Counted from the stretch's first letter, positions 16,311 to 25,031 are shown. The stretch is DNA of 64,000 nucleotides from an uncultured Pelagibacteraceae bacterium (GCA_902518155.1 CABYFA010000002.1:62001-126000), one strand, 5' to 3'. Notes: a model not told the origin generated them from the letters alone. Numbers and translations are program-made.

Positions 16311-17641
16311 TAGCAGAATTTATTAATCCAGCTATTTTAGGTTTCATTTTAGTTGGTGTAATGCTATTTGCAATATTTATAGGGTTTCCTATTTCATTTA
16401 CTTTAATATTTCTAGGTTTTGTATTTGGCTATCTTGGGTTTGGAAAATTAGTTTTTTATTTAATGACCCTTCAATTTTCAATGGTCATGACCGAACAAAC
16501 GCTCGCCGCCGTCCCGCTCTTTGTTTTTATGGGTATTATGATGGAACAAGCTGGACTGATGGAGAGATTGTTTTCAGCATTTCAAATGATGCTAGCAAAA
16601 GTTAAGGGGTCTTTATATTACGCAGTTTTATTCGTTTCAGTTATATTTGCAGCAGCGACAGGAATTGTTGGTGCATCGGTGACAATTCTTGGAATTATGG
16701 CTGCAAAATCTATGAATAGATCTGGTTATGATGTAAAACTTGCTGCTGGCACTATTACTGCTGGTGGTACTTTAGGAATTTTAATTCCACCAAGCATTAT
16801 GCTTGTTGTAATGGGACCTATTATGGAAATTCCAGTCATAGATTTGTTTGCAGCTGCAATCTTACCAGGAATTCTTCTTGCAAGTTTGTATGCAGCTTAC
16901 ACAACAATCAGATGCATGATTAATCCAAAACTTGGACCTGTTTTACCTGATGACATGAGAGCTGCTAGCATGAAAGAAGTATGGATAGAATTTTTCTTAG
17001 GTTTAGTTCCTCCAGCAGCTTTAGTATTTGCAGCTTTAGGAAGTATATTATTTGGATTTGCAACTCCAACAGAAGCAGCAGGTTGTGGAGCTATGGGTGC
17101 ATTATTACTCTCATTAGCTTACAAAAAATTAACTCTTTCAAAACTTCAAGAAGCATTAGTGAAAACATTAGAGATTACTGCTTTAATAATGGTATTGGTT
17201 GCAGCATCAAATTTTTTTGGTGCAGTTTTTGCAAGATTAGGAACTCCAACTTTATTAACTGAATTTTTATTAGGCTTAGAGATGAATAAATATTTAATCC
17301 TAGCAATGATCATGGTGATGATTTTTTTATTGGGTTGGCCATTAGAATGGGTACCGATTGTAATGATTATTATTCCAATAATTTTACCACTAGTAGAGGC
17401 ATTAGGGTTTAATTTAACTTGGTTTGCAATTTTAGTTGCTGTTAATTTACAAACCGCCTGGCTCTCACCTCCAGTAGCGCTCTCAGCTTATTTTTTAAAA
17501 GGGGTTGTTCCTGAATGGGATTTAAAAGATATTTATTATGGAATGATGCAGTTTATGGTCCTTCAAGTAATAGGATTAGTTTTGATCATAATATTTCCTA
17601 AAATTGCACTTTGGTTACCAACTCTCTTATATGGACAGTAG
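16307..17641 (+). CDS. dctM: TRAP transporter large permease, DctM family
   Basis: Ion-coupled large permease of the TRAP system, 444 residues and about twelve to thirteen spans. Family blocks are AVPLFVFMGIMMEQAG, GGTLGILIPPSIMLVVMG and FGFATPTEAAG. An ATG 18 bases earlier is in frame, but ATG 16307 is chosen because it follows the GGAGGG ribosome binding site and forms the usual ATGA overlap with dctQ. With DctP and DctQ it would import a carboxylate with sodium; the substrate is unknown. Confidence 0.92.
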   Translation: MIAEFINPAILGFILVGVMLFAIFIGFPISFTLIFLGFVFGYLGFGKLVFYLMTLQFSMVMTEQTLAAVPLFVFMGIMMEQAGLMERLFSAFQMMLAKVKGSLYYAVLFVSVIFAAATGIVGASVTILGIMAAKSMNRSGYDVKLAAGTITAGGTLGILIPPSIMLVVMGPIMEIPVIDLFAAAILPGILLASLYAAYTTIRCMINPKLGPVLPDDMRAASMKEVWIEFFLGLVPPAALVFAALGSILFGFATPTEAAGCGAMGALLLSLAYKKLTLSKLQEALVKTLEITALIMVLVAASNFFGAVFARLGTPTLLTEFLLGLEMNKYLILAMIMVMIFLLGWPLEWVPIVMIIIPIILPLVEALGFNLTWFAILVAVNLQTAWLSPPVALSAYFLKGVVPEWDLKDIYYGMMQFMVLQVIGLVLIIIFPKIALWLPTLLYGQ

Positions 17642-17666
17642 AATATTAAAGTTTTATATTGTCTAA

Positions 17667-19124
17667 GTGAGTCAGCAAAAAACAAAAAAAACGCTCATTA
17701 ATTGGGATTTAGTGACAGTTAACCCTAACAATAAATCCTGGGATTGGAAGGATTTATTTTGTTTTTGGGGGGTTAATATTCAAAGTGTTATCGGATTTTC
17801 ACTAATTGCATCTTTGTACTTAATTTATAATTTAAATACTGCAGTAGTTCTTTTTGGAACAATTTTAGGAACTTTTTTTGTTTATATATTTTGTAACTTA
17901 ATTGGAAAACCATCCCAGAAATTTGGATTACCATTTGTTGTCTTATTAAGGTCGTCATTAGGATTTAGAGGCGCCCAATTTTTTGGGTTGTTGAGAAGTG
18001 TTGTTGGAATATTTATGTTTGGTATCCAAACATACTTTTTATCAAAGGCGATTGGTTTCTTAATTCGGGTTTTAATGTACTCAGTAGATAATTCAATTTT
18101 ACAAAAAGAAATTTTATTAGTTTTTTTCATAGGATTAAACATTATCGATTGGGCTGCTATATTGATTTCAATTATACTCCAAACTTACTTATTTAGTGTT
18201 GGAATGAATTATAACAAAAAATTAATTAAGTTTTCTGCATTAACTATATACGCTGCAATGATAATGTTTTTCTTTATTGTTTTATTATCCGATGTAAAAC
18301 TGACCGCTCAATCTTTCAAAGATGTTTTAGATTTTCAAAATATTTTTAATCCAAATAATGTTGGTCCAATAATTACAGTTGCAGGGACTACATTTACCTT
18401 TTTTTCAATTATAATTTTATCATTTGGTGATTTTTCAAGATACGTTAAAAATGAGCAAGAATTAAGAAAAGGCAATTTAAGTTTAATTTTAAATTTAATA
18501 ATTTTTTCATTTTTTGCATTATTTATTGTCACAGGTGCTGATGCGTTTCAAAATTTAAATGAGCAAAATGTAGAAATGATTCTTACTAATCCAACAGATA
18601 TTATTGGAAAATTAGATAATATTCTTTTGGTTTCTTTAGCCTTGATTTTTATTATTATTGCCTCTGCATCAACAAATTTGATAGCAAACTTTGTTCCTTC
18701 TCAATATACATTAATTAATTTTGACCCTTCATCTTTTTCTTTAAAAAGCGCTAGTTATGTAATTGCTATTTTTGGATTTATTATAGGAGTTTTTTGGTTA
18801 ACTTTTTTAAGTCAGGTTGGGATCTTATCTTATATAGATACGATCGGTGCTTTTTTTGGTCCTCTATTCGGATTAATGATTACTGATTTTTACATGATTA
18901 AAAAAGGAAAATTAGAAAACAAAGATATATACTCACTTGAAACTAATGGTACTTATTATTATTCGGGTGGATGGCACCTTAAAGGGGTTTATTCTTTAAT
19001 ATTAGGATTTATTTTTTCTGCTTCAACAATTTGGAACACCAATTTTATGTTTTTACAATCTTACTCATGGATTATTGGTGCTTTTGTTGCAGCTTTTGTT
19101 TATTACCTCTTAGCTAGAGAGTAG
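17667..19124 (+). CDS. NCS1 family nucleobase/allantoin-type permease
   Basis: Nucleobase:cation symporter-1 family protein, 485 residues with about twelve membrane spans. The N-terminus W-x-x-K-D-L-F-C-F-W-G-V-N and the segment KFGLPFVVLLRSSLGFRGAQ are characteristic of NCS1 carriers of cytosine, allantoin, hydantoins or thiamine precursors. The start is GTG 17667, 26 bases after dctM; no ATG is available near it. It may be cotranscribed with the TRAP genes and the SDR that follows. Substrate unassigned. Confidence 0.82.
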   Translation: MSQQKTKKTLINWDLVTVNPNNKSWDWKDLFCFWGVNIQSVIGFSLIASLYLIYNLNTAVVLFGTILGTFFVYIFCNLIGKPSQKFGLPFVVLLRSSLGFRGAQFFGLLRSVVGIFMFGIQTYFLSKAIGFLIRVLMYSVDNSILQKEILLVFFIGLNIIDWAAILISIILQTYLFSVGMNYNKKLIKFSALTIYAAMIMFFFIVLLSDVKLTAQSFKDVLDFQNIFNPNNVGPIITVAGTTFTFFSIIILSFGDFSRYVKNEQELRKGNLSLILNLIIFSFFALFIVTGADAFQNLNEQNVEMILTNPTDIIGKLDNILLVSLALIFIIIASASTNLIANFVPSQYTLINFDPSSFSLKSASYVIAIFGFIIGVFWLTFLSQVGILSYIDTIGAFFGPLFGLMITDFYMIKKGKLENKDIYSLETNGTYYYSGGWHLKGVYSLILGFIFSASTIWNTNFMFLQSYSWIIGAFVAAFVYYLLARE

Positions 19125-19128
19125 TTTT

Positions 19129-19881
19129 ATGGATAAAATTTCTTTTGATTTTAAAGGCAGAACTGCAATTGTCACTGGTGGTGCACAAGGCTTTGGTTTA
19201 GACATCACAAAAAGATTAATAAGGTCAGGTGCGAGTGTAATTATCTGGGACAATGATCAGAAAATGGTCAAAAAAGCAATTGAGGATATTAAAAGTTCCA
19301 ATCTTAGTTTTAATATTGTTGATATTTCAAATTATTCTAAAGTTGAAGAATGTGTACAAGAAATCACTAAGCAAAAAAATATTGATATATTGATTAATAA
19401 CGCTGGTATTACTGGTCCGACAGCAACTTTGTGGGAATATGATATTGAGATGTGGAAAAAGGTTGTTGATATAAATTTAATGGGCACTTTTAATTGTTGT
19501 CGAACAATTGTGCCGAATATGATCAAAAATAATTATGGTAGGATAGTAAATGTAGCTTCAGTTGCAGGTAAAGATGGCAATGCAAACGCCAGTGCTTATA
19601 GTGTTGGAAAAGCTGGAGCAATTGGACTAACAAAATCATTGGGTAAAGAGCTTGCAGATAAGAATATAGCAGTAAATGCCGTTACTCCTGCAGGCGCTAA
19701 AACCAGAATTTTGGATCAAATGACCAAAGAACACGTCCAAAGAATGTTATCAAAAGTGCCAAGAGGACGATTTCTGGAGGTTGAGGAGTTTACTTCTTTA
19801 GTCTGCTGGTTATCTTCTGAGGAAAATACATTCTCAACCGCTGCAGTTTTTGATATCAGTGGGGGTCGTTCGACCTATTAA
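19129..19881 (+). CDS. Short-chain dehydrogenase/reductase (FabG-like SDR)
   Basis: Classical SDR, 250 residues. NAD(P) motif TGGAQGFG near residues 14-21, DILINNAGITGP near 87-98, catalytic Ser in NVASVAG, and the YSVGKAG Tyr-x-x-x-Lys pair near 155-159; it ends VFDISGGRSTY. It starts four bases after the NCS1 permease, so the pair is probably one transcript and the enzyme may act on a product of the imported compound. It is not called FabG because acyl-carrier genes are absent here. Confidence 0.88.
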   Translation: MDKISFDFKGRTAIVTGGAQGFGLDITKRLIRSGASVIIWDNDQKMVKKAIEDIKSSNLSFNIVDISNYSKVEECVQEITKQKNIDILINNAGITGPTATLWEYDIEMWKKVVDINLMGTFNCCRTIVPNMIKNNYGRIVNVASVAGKDGNANASAYSVGKAGAIGLTKSLGKELADKNIAVNAVTPAGAKTRILDQMTKEHVQRMLSKVPRGRFLEVEEFTSLVCWLSSEENTFSTAAVFDISGGRSTY

Positions 19882-20015
19882 CTTCTTGGTTTTATCTCTA
19901 CTATCTTAATTTGATTTAGTTTGGCCCTACCAAATTTTACATCTTTTGACATCACTGGAGCAAAAATCATTATTGACCAGTAAATTAATAAAATAAAAAT
20001 GGAAATTGTCTTCAT
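19878..20015 (-). CDS. Small secreted or membrane-anchored ORF
   Basis: A 45-codon ORF on the minus strand: MKTISIFILLIYWSIMIFAP forms a signal-anchor or signal peptide, followed by a basic tail ending KIVEIKPRS. The frame opens 17 codons earlier, but the internal ATG (20015) gives a conventional signal sequence. It converges with the SDR gene, overlapping by four bases. No known family; expression unproven. Confidence 0.4.
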   Translation of the reverse strand: MKTISIFILLIYWSIMIFAPVMSKDVKFGRAKLNQIKIVEIKPRS

Positions 20016-20098
20016 AATTATTATATACGAATAGAAATTGATTTTTGATTGTTTAAATTTTGTCAAAATAATGTATTAACAATTTTTTTTAAAAATTT

Positions 20099-20749
20099 AT
20101 GAAAATAATTTTAAAACTTTTTATCAGTCTCTTTTTATTTACTGAGATAGGTGTAGCTAGAGAAATAAAAGTATTTGAATTTACCGAAGCTGAGCTTTCA
20201 CAGCTTGAGGTCAGAAAGGTGAGAGGTGCGGACAACAAAACAAATTATTCGGTTGGATCCAATGAAAATGGCAATTTTTTAAAATCAGTTGCTGACAATG
20301 CTGCCTCTGGTTTAGGAAAAGAGGTTAAAATTGACCTTAATAAGACACCTTTTATTAACATTACATGGAAAGTTGAAAAAGATTTATCCGGTATAAAAGA
20401 GAACACAAAAAAAGGACACGATTTTGCAGCCAGAGTATTTGCAATAAAAAAAACTGGTGCAACACCACTTTCTAATAGGGCAATAAATTACGTTTTTTCA
20501 AGTAATAACGAAATTGGATTTAGTTCACCCAGCCCTTATACCAAAAAGTCCATAGATAATGTTTTATCTACAACTAAAAATAATCTTAATCAATGGGTTA
20601 CTGTTAAATCAAACGTCAAAGAAGACTTTAAAAAATTCCACGATTTAGATGTTAATGAATTAGATGGTTTAGCTATAATGTCTGATACTGATAATTCTAA
20701 AATGAAAGCTATAGCTTATTTTCAAAATATCTATTTTTCGGCAAATTAG
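20099..20749 (+). CDS. DUF3047 domain protein, secreted
   Basis: Predicted periplasmic protein, 216 residues with signal peptide MKIILKLFISLFLFTEIGVA. The mature part matches the DUF3047 pattern as I recall it: ITWKVEKDL near residue 92, DFAARVFAIKK near 110-120, INYVFSS, a QW in the middle and a final GLAIMSDTDNSKMKAIAYFQNI block. The fold is probably a beta-sandwich, possibly carbohydrate- or lipid-binding. Function unknown. Upstream bases are A/T-rich without a strong ribosome binding site. Confidence 0.7.
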   Translation: MKIILKLFISLFLFTEIGVAREIKVFEFTEAELSQLEVRKVRGADNKTNYSVGSNENGNFLKSVADNAASGLGKEVKIDLNKTPFINITWKVEKDLSGIKENTKKGHDFAARVFAIKKTGATPLSNRAINYVFSSNNEIGFSSPSPYTKKSIDNVLSTTKNNLNQWVTVKSNVKEDFKKFHDLDVNELDGLAIMSDTDNSKMKAIAYFQNIYFSAN

Positions 20750-20773
20750 TTAATTATTTGATATAATTTTGTT

Positions 20774-21196
20774 ATGCATGAAAATTTTTTTCATAAATTA
20801 AAAATTTATTATGAAGATACAGACTCTGGTGGGGTGGTTTATTATGCAAATTATTTAAAGTATTTAGAAAGAGCAAGAACAGAGGCTTTATTTTCAATAG
20901 GTTTTAGTAATAAGAAAGTTCAGGAACAATTTGGTTCATTAATTATCGTCAAGTCTTGTAACATTGAATACAAAAAATCAGCTTTTTTAGAGGATGAATT
21001 AACTATTAGATCTTTTGTTAAATCTATAACCAAAACCTCTTTCTTTATGAACCAAATTATTAAAAAAGGTGAAGATATTATAGTTGAAGCACAAGTTCAT
21101 TTAGTTTTCATAAATAAAGAGGGTAAGCCAGTTAAAATTCCTGAGGTTATATACTCAAAATTTAAACCTTACTTTTGTGACACAATTAAAGTGTAG
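20774..21196 (+). CDS. ybgC: YbgC-type acyl-CoA thioesterase (hotdog fold)
   Basis: Single hotdog-domain thioesterase, 140 residues. The active-site block YYEDTDSGGVVYYANYLKYL near residues 12-31 has the catalytic Asp and Tyr of the 4-hydroxybenzoyl-CoA thioesterase/YbgC family, followed by ERARTE. YbgC relatives often sit with tol-pal genes, but none is here. It starts 24 bases after DUF3047 and converges with the UDG gene, overlapping by 11 bases. Substrate likely short acyl-CoA or acyl-ACP. Confidence 0.88.
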   Translation: MHENFFHKLKIYYEDTDSGGVVYYANYLKYLERARTEALFSIGFSNKKVQEQFGSLIIVKSCNIEYKKSAFLEDELTIRSFVKSITKTSFFMNQIIKKGEDIIVEAQVHLVFINKEGKPVKIPEVIYSKFKPYFCDTIKV

Positions 21197-21866
21197 AAAA
21201 TTTTTTTGCTTTTTTAAACAAATTGTTAATCATTAAAGGTGTTATAACTTTTGTATTAACATTTCTAGGGCTAGGATGATAACAGGCAATTAATATTCTA
21301 TTATCGGGTAGTAAATATTTTTTTCCATGTTTAAATTCAAATTTTTTATTTATATTAAATTTCTTTTTGTAAATTTTTAGACAATTATCAAAAGCAACCT
21401 TTCCTAACGCTACAATTACTTTAAGTTTTTTTAATTGATTTAATTCACTAATAAAATAATTAGAACATTTTATTAATTCAGTATTTTTTGGTTTATCTCC
21501 TGGAGGAACACACTTGAGTATATTAGTTATATAGGTCGATTTTAAACTTAATCCATCATTTCTATTTTTTGAGAAATCTTGATTTGATATATTCACTTTA
21601 TGGAGACTTTTAAATAAAAAATCCCCTGATTTATCTCCAGTAAAAGCTCTGCCTGTTCTTGTTCCACCATGTGCTGCGGGAGCTAAACCTATAATCATTA
21701 ATTTTGCATTGATGTCACCAAAACCAGTAACAGGCTTTCCCCAATACTTTTCATTTATGTTTTGTTTCCGTTTTTCTAATGAAATTTTTTTTATGAAATT
21801 AAATAAACGGGGACATTTTTTACATTTAATTATTGTGTTATTTAATTTTTTGAATTTAATACTCAT
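21186..21866 (-). CDS. Uracil-DNA glycosylase, UDGb (family 5) type
   Basis: Base-excision repair glycosylase with an iron-sulfur cluster, 226 residues. Motif 1 GLAPAAHGGTRTGRAFTGD (60-78) is the UDGb form, with Ala where family 4 has a catalytic acid, and motif 2 is HPSPRNVNTK near 197. Four Cys (15, 18, and two in ILKCVPPGD and LIKCSNYF) fit a [4Fe-4S] site. UDGb enzymes remove uracil and some other deaminated bases. Its ATG lies only two bases from the ATG of the divergent phosphatase gene. Confidence 0.88.
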   Translation of the reverse strand: MSIKFKKLNNTIIKCKKCPRLFNFIKKISLEKRKQNINEKYWGKPVTGFGDINAKLMIIGLAPAAHGGTRTGRAFTGDKSGDFLFKSLHKVNISNQDFSKNRNDGLSLKSTYITNILKCVPPGDKPKNTELIKCSNYFISELNQLKKLKVIVALGKVAFDNCLKIYKKKFNINKKFEFKHGKKYLLPDNRILIACYHPSPRNVNTKVITPLMINNLFKKAKKFSTL

Positions 21867-21868
21867 TG

Positions 21869-22426
21869 ATGAAATTACTTAAGATTATAATAATAATATT
21901 TCTCACTTTAACAATTGAAATAAATGCAGATACCGAAAAAGAAATAATAAATAATCTTCAAAAAGGTGGTAATTTAATTTTTATCAGACATGCTTATGCC
22001 CCAGGTAATGGTGATCCAGAAAACTTTGATATCAACAATTGTGAGACGCAAAGAAATTTGAGTCAATCAGGAAGATTGCAATCAAAAAAAATTGGAAATT
22101 TTTTTTTAGAAAATGATATTCCTATTAAATTGGTAATTTCAAGCGAATGGTGCAGATGTAAAGAAACGGCTTTGATTGCTTTTAAAAATTTTGAAACAGA
22201 AAATTTTCTCAATTCTTTTTACAGCACAAAATTTGCAAAAAATAGAAAAATGCAAATGAAAAAGCTTAAAGATTATGTAAAAAGTTGGAATGGTGATAAA
22301 AATTTAGTGTTAGTAACTCATTATGTAGTAATATCAGATGCTCTTAATTATGCACCAAGTTCAGGAGAAATTGTGATTGCTGATAAAAATTTTAAAAAGT
22401 TGAATAGTATAGAAATAGATTATTAA
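21869..22426 (+). CDS. Secreted histidine phosphatase family protein
   Basis: Histidine phosphatase (phosphoglycerate mutase-like) fold, about 185 residues with an N-terminal signal peptide (LLKIIIIIFLTLTIEINA). The phosphate-accepting His is in LIFIRHAYAP (RHA in place of the usual RHG), SSEWCRCKETALIAF gives the second Arg, and LVTHYVVI supplies the second catalytic His. ATG 21869 is preferred to a TTG one codon earlier. The export signal suggests periplasmic action on phosphorylated surface or lipid compounds; substrate unknown. Confidence 0.82.
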   Translation: MKLLKIIIIIFLTLTIEINADTEKEIINNLQKGGNLIFIRHAYAPGNGDPENFDINNCETQRNLSQSGRLQSKKIGNFFLENDIPIKLVISSEWCRCKETALIAFKNFETENFLNSFYSTKFAKNRKMQMKKLKDYVKSWNGDKNLVLVTHYVVISDALNYAPSSGEIVIADKNFKKLNSIEIDY

Positions 22427-22431
22427 AGATT

Positions 22432-22548
22432 ATGTCCTCAAAGAGAGCAATGAAACAAGCACAAAAACAAGCTTATGCAAGACACAGAAGCAACATCACT
22501 CAAAGTCGATTCGGCAAAAAAAAAAAGAAATTTTTCAAAAAAAGGTAA
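22432..22548 (+). CDS. Small, highly basic 38-aa ORF
   Basis: A 38-codon ORF five bases after the phosphatase stop, starting MSSKRAMKQAQKQAYARHRS and ending with a Lys/Phe/Arg-rich tail (FGKKKKKFFKKR). It has about sixteen basic and no acidic residues, like a small nucleic acid-binding or ribosome-associated protein. It contains an 11-A run, so the reading frame is sensitive to sequencing error or slippage. No family recognised; coding is supported by its position and the clean start and stop. Confidence 0.5.
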   Translation: MSSKRAMKQAQKQAYARHRSNITQSRFGKKKKKFFKKR

Positions 22549-22554
22549 AAAAAA

Positions 22555-22977
22555 TTAACTTTCACTATCAAATTTTTCCACTTTTTTACATGTAGAAATT
22601 TTTGAAATTCCCTCTTCATCATTTAAAACAGTTTTCATATAAACTTCTTGTTTGCCTTTTTCAAAAAGTATTTGAGTATAAAATTGTGGATATCCATGTT
22701 TGTGAGTTAAAATTTTTCCATTTTCCTCGTAAATATTTCTAACATACGAGTTAGATTTTTTTACACTGAGATCTGTTAACCTGTATTTTTGATAAGTTTT
22801 TTCTTTGTACACATAGTTTCTGACCATGATTAATTGATTTAAATTAAGTATGTATTCATTTTTTAAAAACTCATCTTGTTTGTCATCACAAGCGCTCATT
22901 ACTATGATTTCAGATTTTAGATTTTGAATAGGTATTATAACGAATAAAAAAATGATAAAATATTTAACTTTTTTCAT
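22555..22977 (-). CDS. Hypothetical secreted protein
   Basis: 140-residue protein with a clear signal peptide (MKKVKYFIIFLFVIIPIQNL, cleavage near KS-EI). The mature part is polar, with Cys at about residues 30 and 130 that could form a disulfide, and it looks beta-rich (YRLTDLSVKK, QILFEKGKQEVYMKTVL). I do not recognise a family. Its start overlaps the end of the upstream 57-aa membrane ORF by 14 bases, so it is the last gene of the DUF1289 operon. Confidence 0.65.
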   Translation of the reverse strand: MKKVKYFIIFLFVIIPIQNLKSEIIVMSACDDKQDEFLKNEYILNLNQLIMVRNYVYKEKTYQKYRLTDLSVKKSNSYVRNIYEENGKILTHKHGYPQFYTQILFEKGKQEVYMKTVLNDEEGISKISTCKKVEKFDSES

Positions 22978-23137
22978 GTTTGTCAGCTAAAAATAAACTT
23001 ATTAAAAATATAGCTGTCCAGCCAAGTCCTAAAAGACCTTTATATACATTGGTGTCTGCACTCCATATTTTAAGAAATAAAGCTCCAAAGATAAGACCTA
23101 TTATGTAAATAATTGATACTATTGTAGTTCTACTCAT
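22964..23137 (-). CDS. Small two-span membrane protein
   Basis: A 57-codon ORF with two hydrophobic segments (about residues 5-23 and 34-50) joined by a short polar loop (KIWSADTNVYKG) and ending ADKHEKS. It overlaps DUF1289 upstream by eight bases and the secreted-protein gene downstream by 14, the tight packing seen for real genes in this genome. No known function. Confidence 0.65.
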   Translation of the reverse strand: MSRTTIVSIIYIIGLIFGALFLKIWSADTNVYKGLLGLGWTAIFLISLFLADKHEKS

Positions 23138-23390
23138 TTTTTAAACTTTTTTTAAAAAGAGAAATACCATTTTCAATTTTATATGTATAGGACTCCTCAA
23201 AACTTTCTAATTGCCATCCAGACAATCTAGCTTTAATTATTTTAAGATTTTCTACTTTCCATTGATCTGAAGTATCCTCTTGTTTCCAAATTTTTTTTTC
23301 ATCATTATTTCTGCCACAGCCATAACAATATCCAGTTTGAGGATCAGTTTTACAAATGCTTATACACGGCGAAACAATCATAATAATCAT
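23130..23390 (-). CDS. DUF1289 domain protein
   Basis: Small Cys-rich protein of the DUF1289 family. The domain begins at once after the start: SPCISICKTDPQTGYCYGCG with four Cys that likely bind zinc or an iron-sulfur cluster, then a helical segment containing ARLSGWQLES. The frame opens 15 codons earlier, but that part lacks similarity to the family and would bring the start close to the tRNA promoter, so ATG 23390 is chosen (23381 also possible). Function unknown. Confidence 0.78.
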   Translation of the reverse strand: MIIMIVSPCISICKTDPQTGYCYGCGRNNDEKKIWKQEDTSDQWKVENLKIIKARLSGWQLESFEESYTYKIENGISLFKKSLKNE

Positions 23391-23427
23391 TATAGAGGAA
23401 AAATTATAAATTTTACAACAAATGTCG

Positions 23428-23456
23428 TTGGACAAATAGTTTCAATAATATATAAA
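23428..23456 (+). promoter_or_regulatory. Promoter of tRNA-Leu and downstream tig
   Basis: TTGGAC (23428-23433) and TATAAA (23451-23456) with a 17-base spacer; transcription would start about eight bases before the mature tRNA. It is the only good promoter I see upstream of tig. Confidence 0.65.
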
Positions 23457-23470
23457 ACTTCAAGATTTGT

Positions 23471-23555
23471 GGGGCGATGGCGGAATTGGTAGACGCGTCG
23501 GTCTTAGGAACCGATAGAGCAATCTGTGAAGGTTCGAGTCCTTTTCGCCCTACCA
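23471..23555 (+). tRNA. tRNA-Leu (anticodon UAG)
   Basis: 85-base class II tRNA. The acceptor arms GGGGCGA and TCGCCCT pair fully (one G-U), the discriminator is A, and CCA is encoded. The anticodon stem TCGGT/ACCGA encloses loop CTTAGGA, giving anticodon TAG (Leu, CUN codons). The extended variable arm and the T arm (GGTTCGAGTCC) are present. The trigger factor start codon follows ten bases after CCA. Confidence 0.97.
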
Positions 23556-23565
23556 TCAAAAGATT

Positions 23566-24999
23566 ATGAAAGTAACAATAGAAAATAAAAAAGGTTTAAA
23601 CAAAAATCTCAAAATATTCATAGATAAAAAAACTATGAATACTCATATGGATCAAAGATATGAAGAAATTAAAGGAACTGTAAACTTAAAAGGTTTTAGA
23701 CCTGGAAAAGTACCAAAAGAAATTTTAAAAAGACAATTTGGAAAAGCAGTTTTTGGTGAAGTCTTAGATAAAGTTATAAAAGACAGTTCAACTAAAGCAC
23801 TACAAGAAAACAATATCAAACCAGCGGGTCAACCAAAACTAGATCTAAAAACTTATGGAGAAGATAAAGATCTTGAATACATTATTTCTGTAACAGAGCT
23901 TCCAAAGGTTGAGGTAAAACCAATAGAAAATATAAAGTTTGATGAGTATTCAGTAAAAATAGACGAAACTGAAGCAGATAAAAGAATAAATGAAATAGCA
24001 AAAAATCAACCAAACTTTAAAGAAGCACCAAAAGGCACAATTGCAAAAGAAGGTGATTTAGTAGCATTTGATTATAATGCCACTATTGATGACAAGCCAT
24101 TCAAAGGTGGTGAAGGTAAAAATACACAATTAACTTTGGGTAAAGATTTATTTTTAAAAGGTTTTGACAAACAACTAATGGGTGTCAAAGTAGATGATGA
24201 AAAGACTGTTGAAGCTACTTTGCCTGAAAATTTCCCTGAAAAAGAATTGGTAAACAAAAAAGCAAAATTTAAATGCAAAATAACTATGTTAAAAAATCCT
24301 GAACCTGTAAAAATTGATGATAAATTTGCAAAAAATTTCGGTGCAAAAGATTTGAAAGACCTTAAATCTTTAATTTCAAAACAAATAAATGATGAATACA
24401 AAAATTCTCTTGAACGTTTTTCTAAAAATCAAATCTTAAAAGAGATTGAAAAATTTAAAATTACAGAAATTCCCGAAAATCTAATTGATGAAGAAGTAAA
24501 GATTCTTTCTCAAGGAATGTCTGAAGAAGATGCAAAAAAAAGTAGGAAAAATTTTGAAGAAATAGCAAAAAAAAGAATAAAAGTTGGATTAGTTTTAAAT
24601 GAATTTGGTGAGCAAAATCAAATCAAAGTAACAGAACAGGAACTACAAGCTGAGGTTCAAAAACAAATTAGAATGATGCCAGGTCAAGAGAAAATGGTCA
24701 TGGATTTTTATCAAAAAAATCCTTCCGCATTATCTAGCTTGAGAGGCACAGTCTACGAAGAAAAAATTTTAAAATTAATTAAAGAAAAAGCAAAACCAAA
24801 CAAGAAAGAAGTTTCAAAAGAAGAGGCAGAAAAAATTTTAAAACAATCTCAAATGCAAGAATATAGTCATTCTAATGAAGGCAAAGAAAAAACTGAAAAG
24901 AAAGTAGAGGCTAAAAAAACTTCAACGAACAAAACTAAAACAAAAACCTCAAAAACAAAGTCACCTATCAAAAAATTAAAAAAAGTTAGCAAAAAGTAA
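23566..24999 (+). CDS. tig: Trigger factor
   Basis: Ribosome-bound chaperone and peptidyl-prolyl isomerase for nascent proteins, 477 residues. The N-terminal ribosome-binding loop is present ([18 protein letters not shown] near residues 43-60), followed by the FKBP-type PPIase domain (about 155-240, [20 protein letters not shown]) and the helical chaperone domain. The C-terminal 45-50 residues form a Lys/Thr-rich extension beyond the usual length. It starts ten bases after tRNA-Leu with no Shine-Dalgarno, and leads the tig-clpP-clpX-lon order typical of proteobacteria. Confidence 0.95.
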   Translation: MKVTIENKKGLNKNLKIFIDKKTMNTHMDQRYEEIKGTVNLKGFRPGKVPKEILKRQFGKAVFGEVLDKVIKDSSTKALQENNIKPAGQPKLDLKTYGEDKDLEYIISVTELPKVEVKPIENIKFDEYSVKIDETEADKRINEIAKNQPNFKEAPKGTIAKEGDLVAFDYNATIDDKPFKGGEGKNTQLTLGKDLFLKGFDKQLMGVKVDDEKTVEATLPENFPEKELVNKKAKFKCKITMLKNPEPVKIDDKFAKNFGAKDLKDLKSLISKQINDEYKNSLERFSKNQILKEIEKFKITEIPENLIDEEVKILSQGMSEEDAKKSRKNFEEIAKKRIKVGLVLNEFGEQNQIKVTEQELQAEVQKQIRMMPGQEKMVMDFYQKNPSALSSLRGTVYEEKILKLIKEKAKPNKKEVSKEEAEKILKQSQMQEYSHSNEGKEKTEKKVEAKKTSTNKTKTKTSKTKSPIKKLKKVSKK

Positions 25000-25031
25000 T
25001 CTCAAGTTGTATAAGTAAAACGAATCAACTT

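Noticed and set aside
23391-23435. Longer DUF1289 N-terminus
   Set aside because: The extra 15 residues do not resemble the family and would begin next to the tRNA-Leu promoter.
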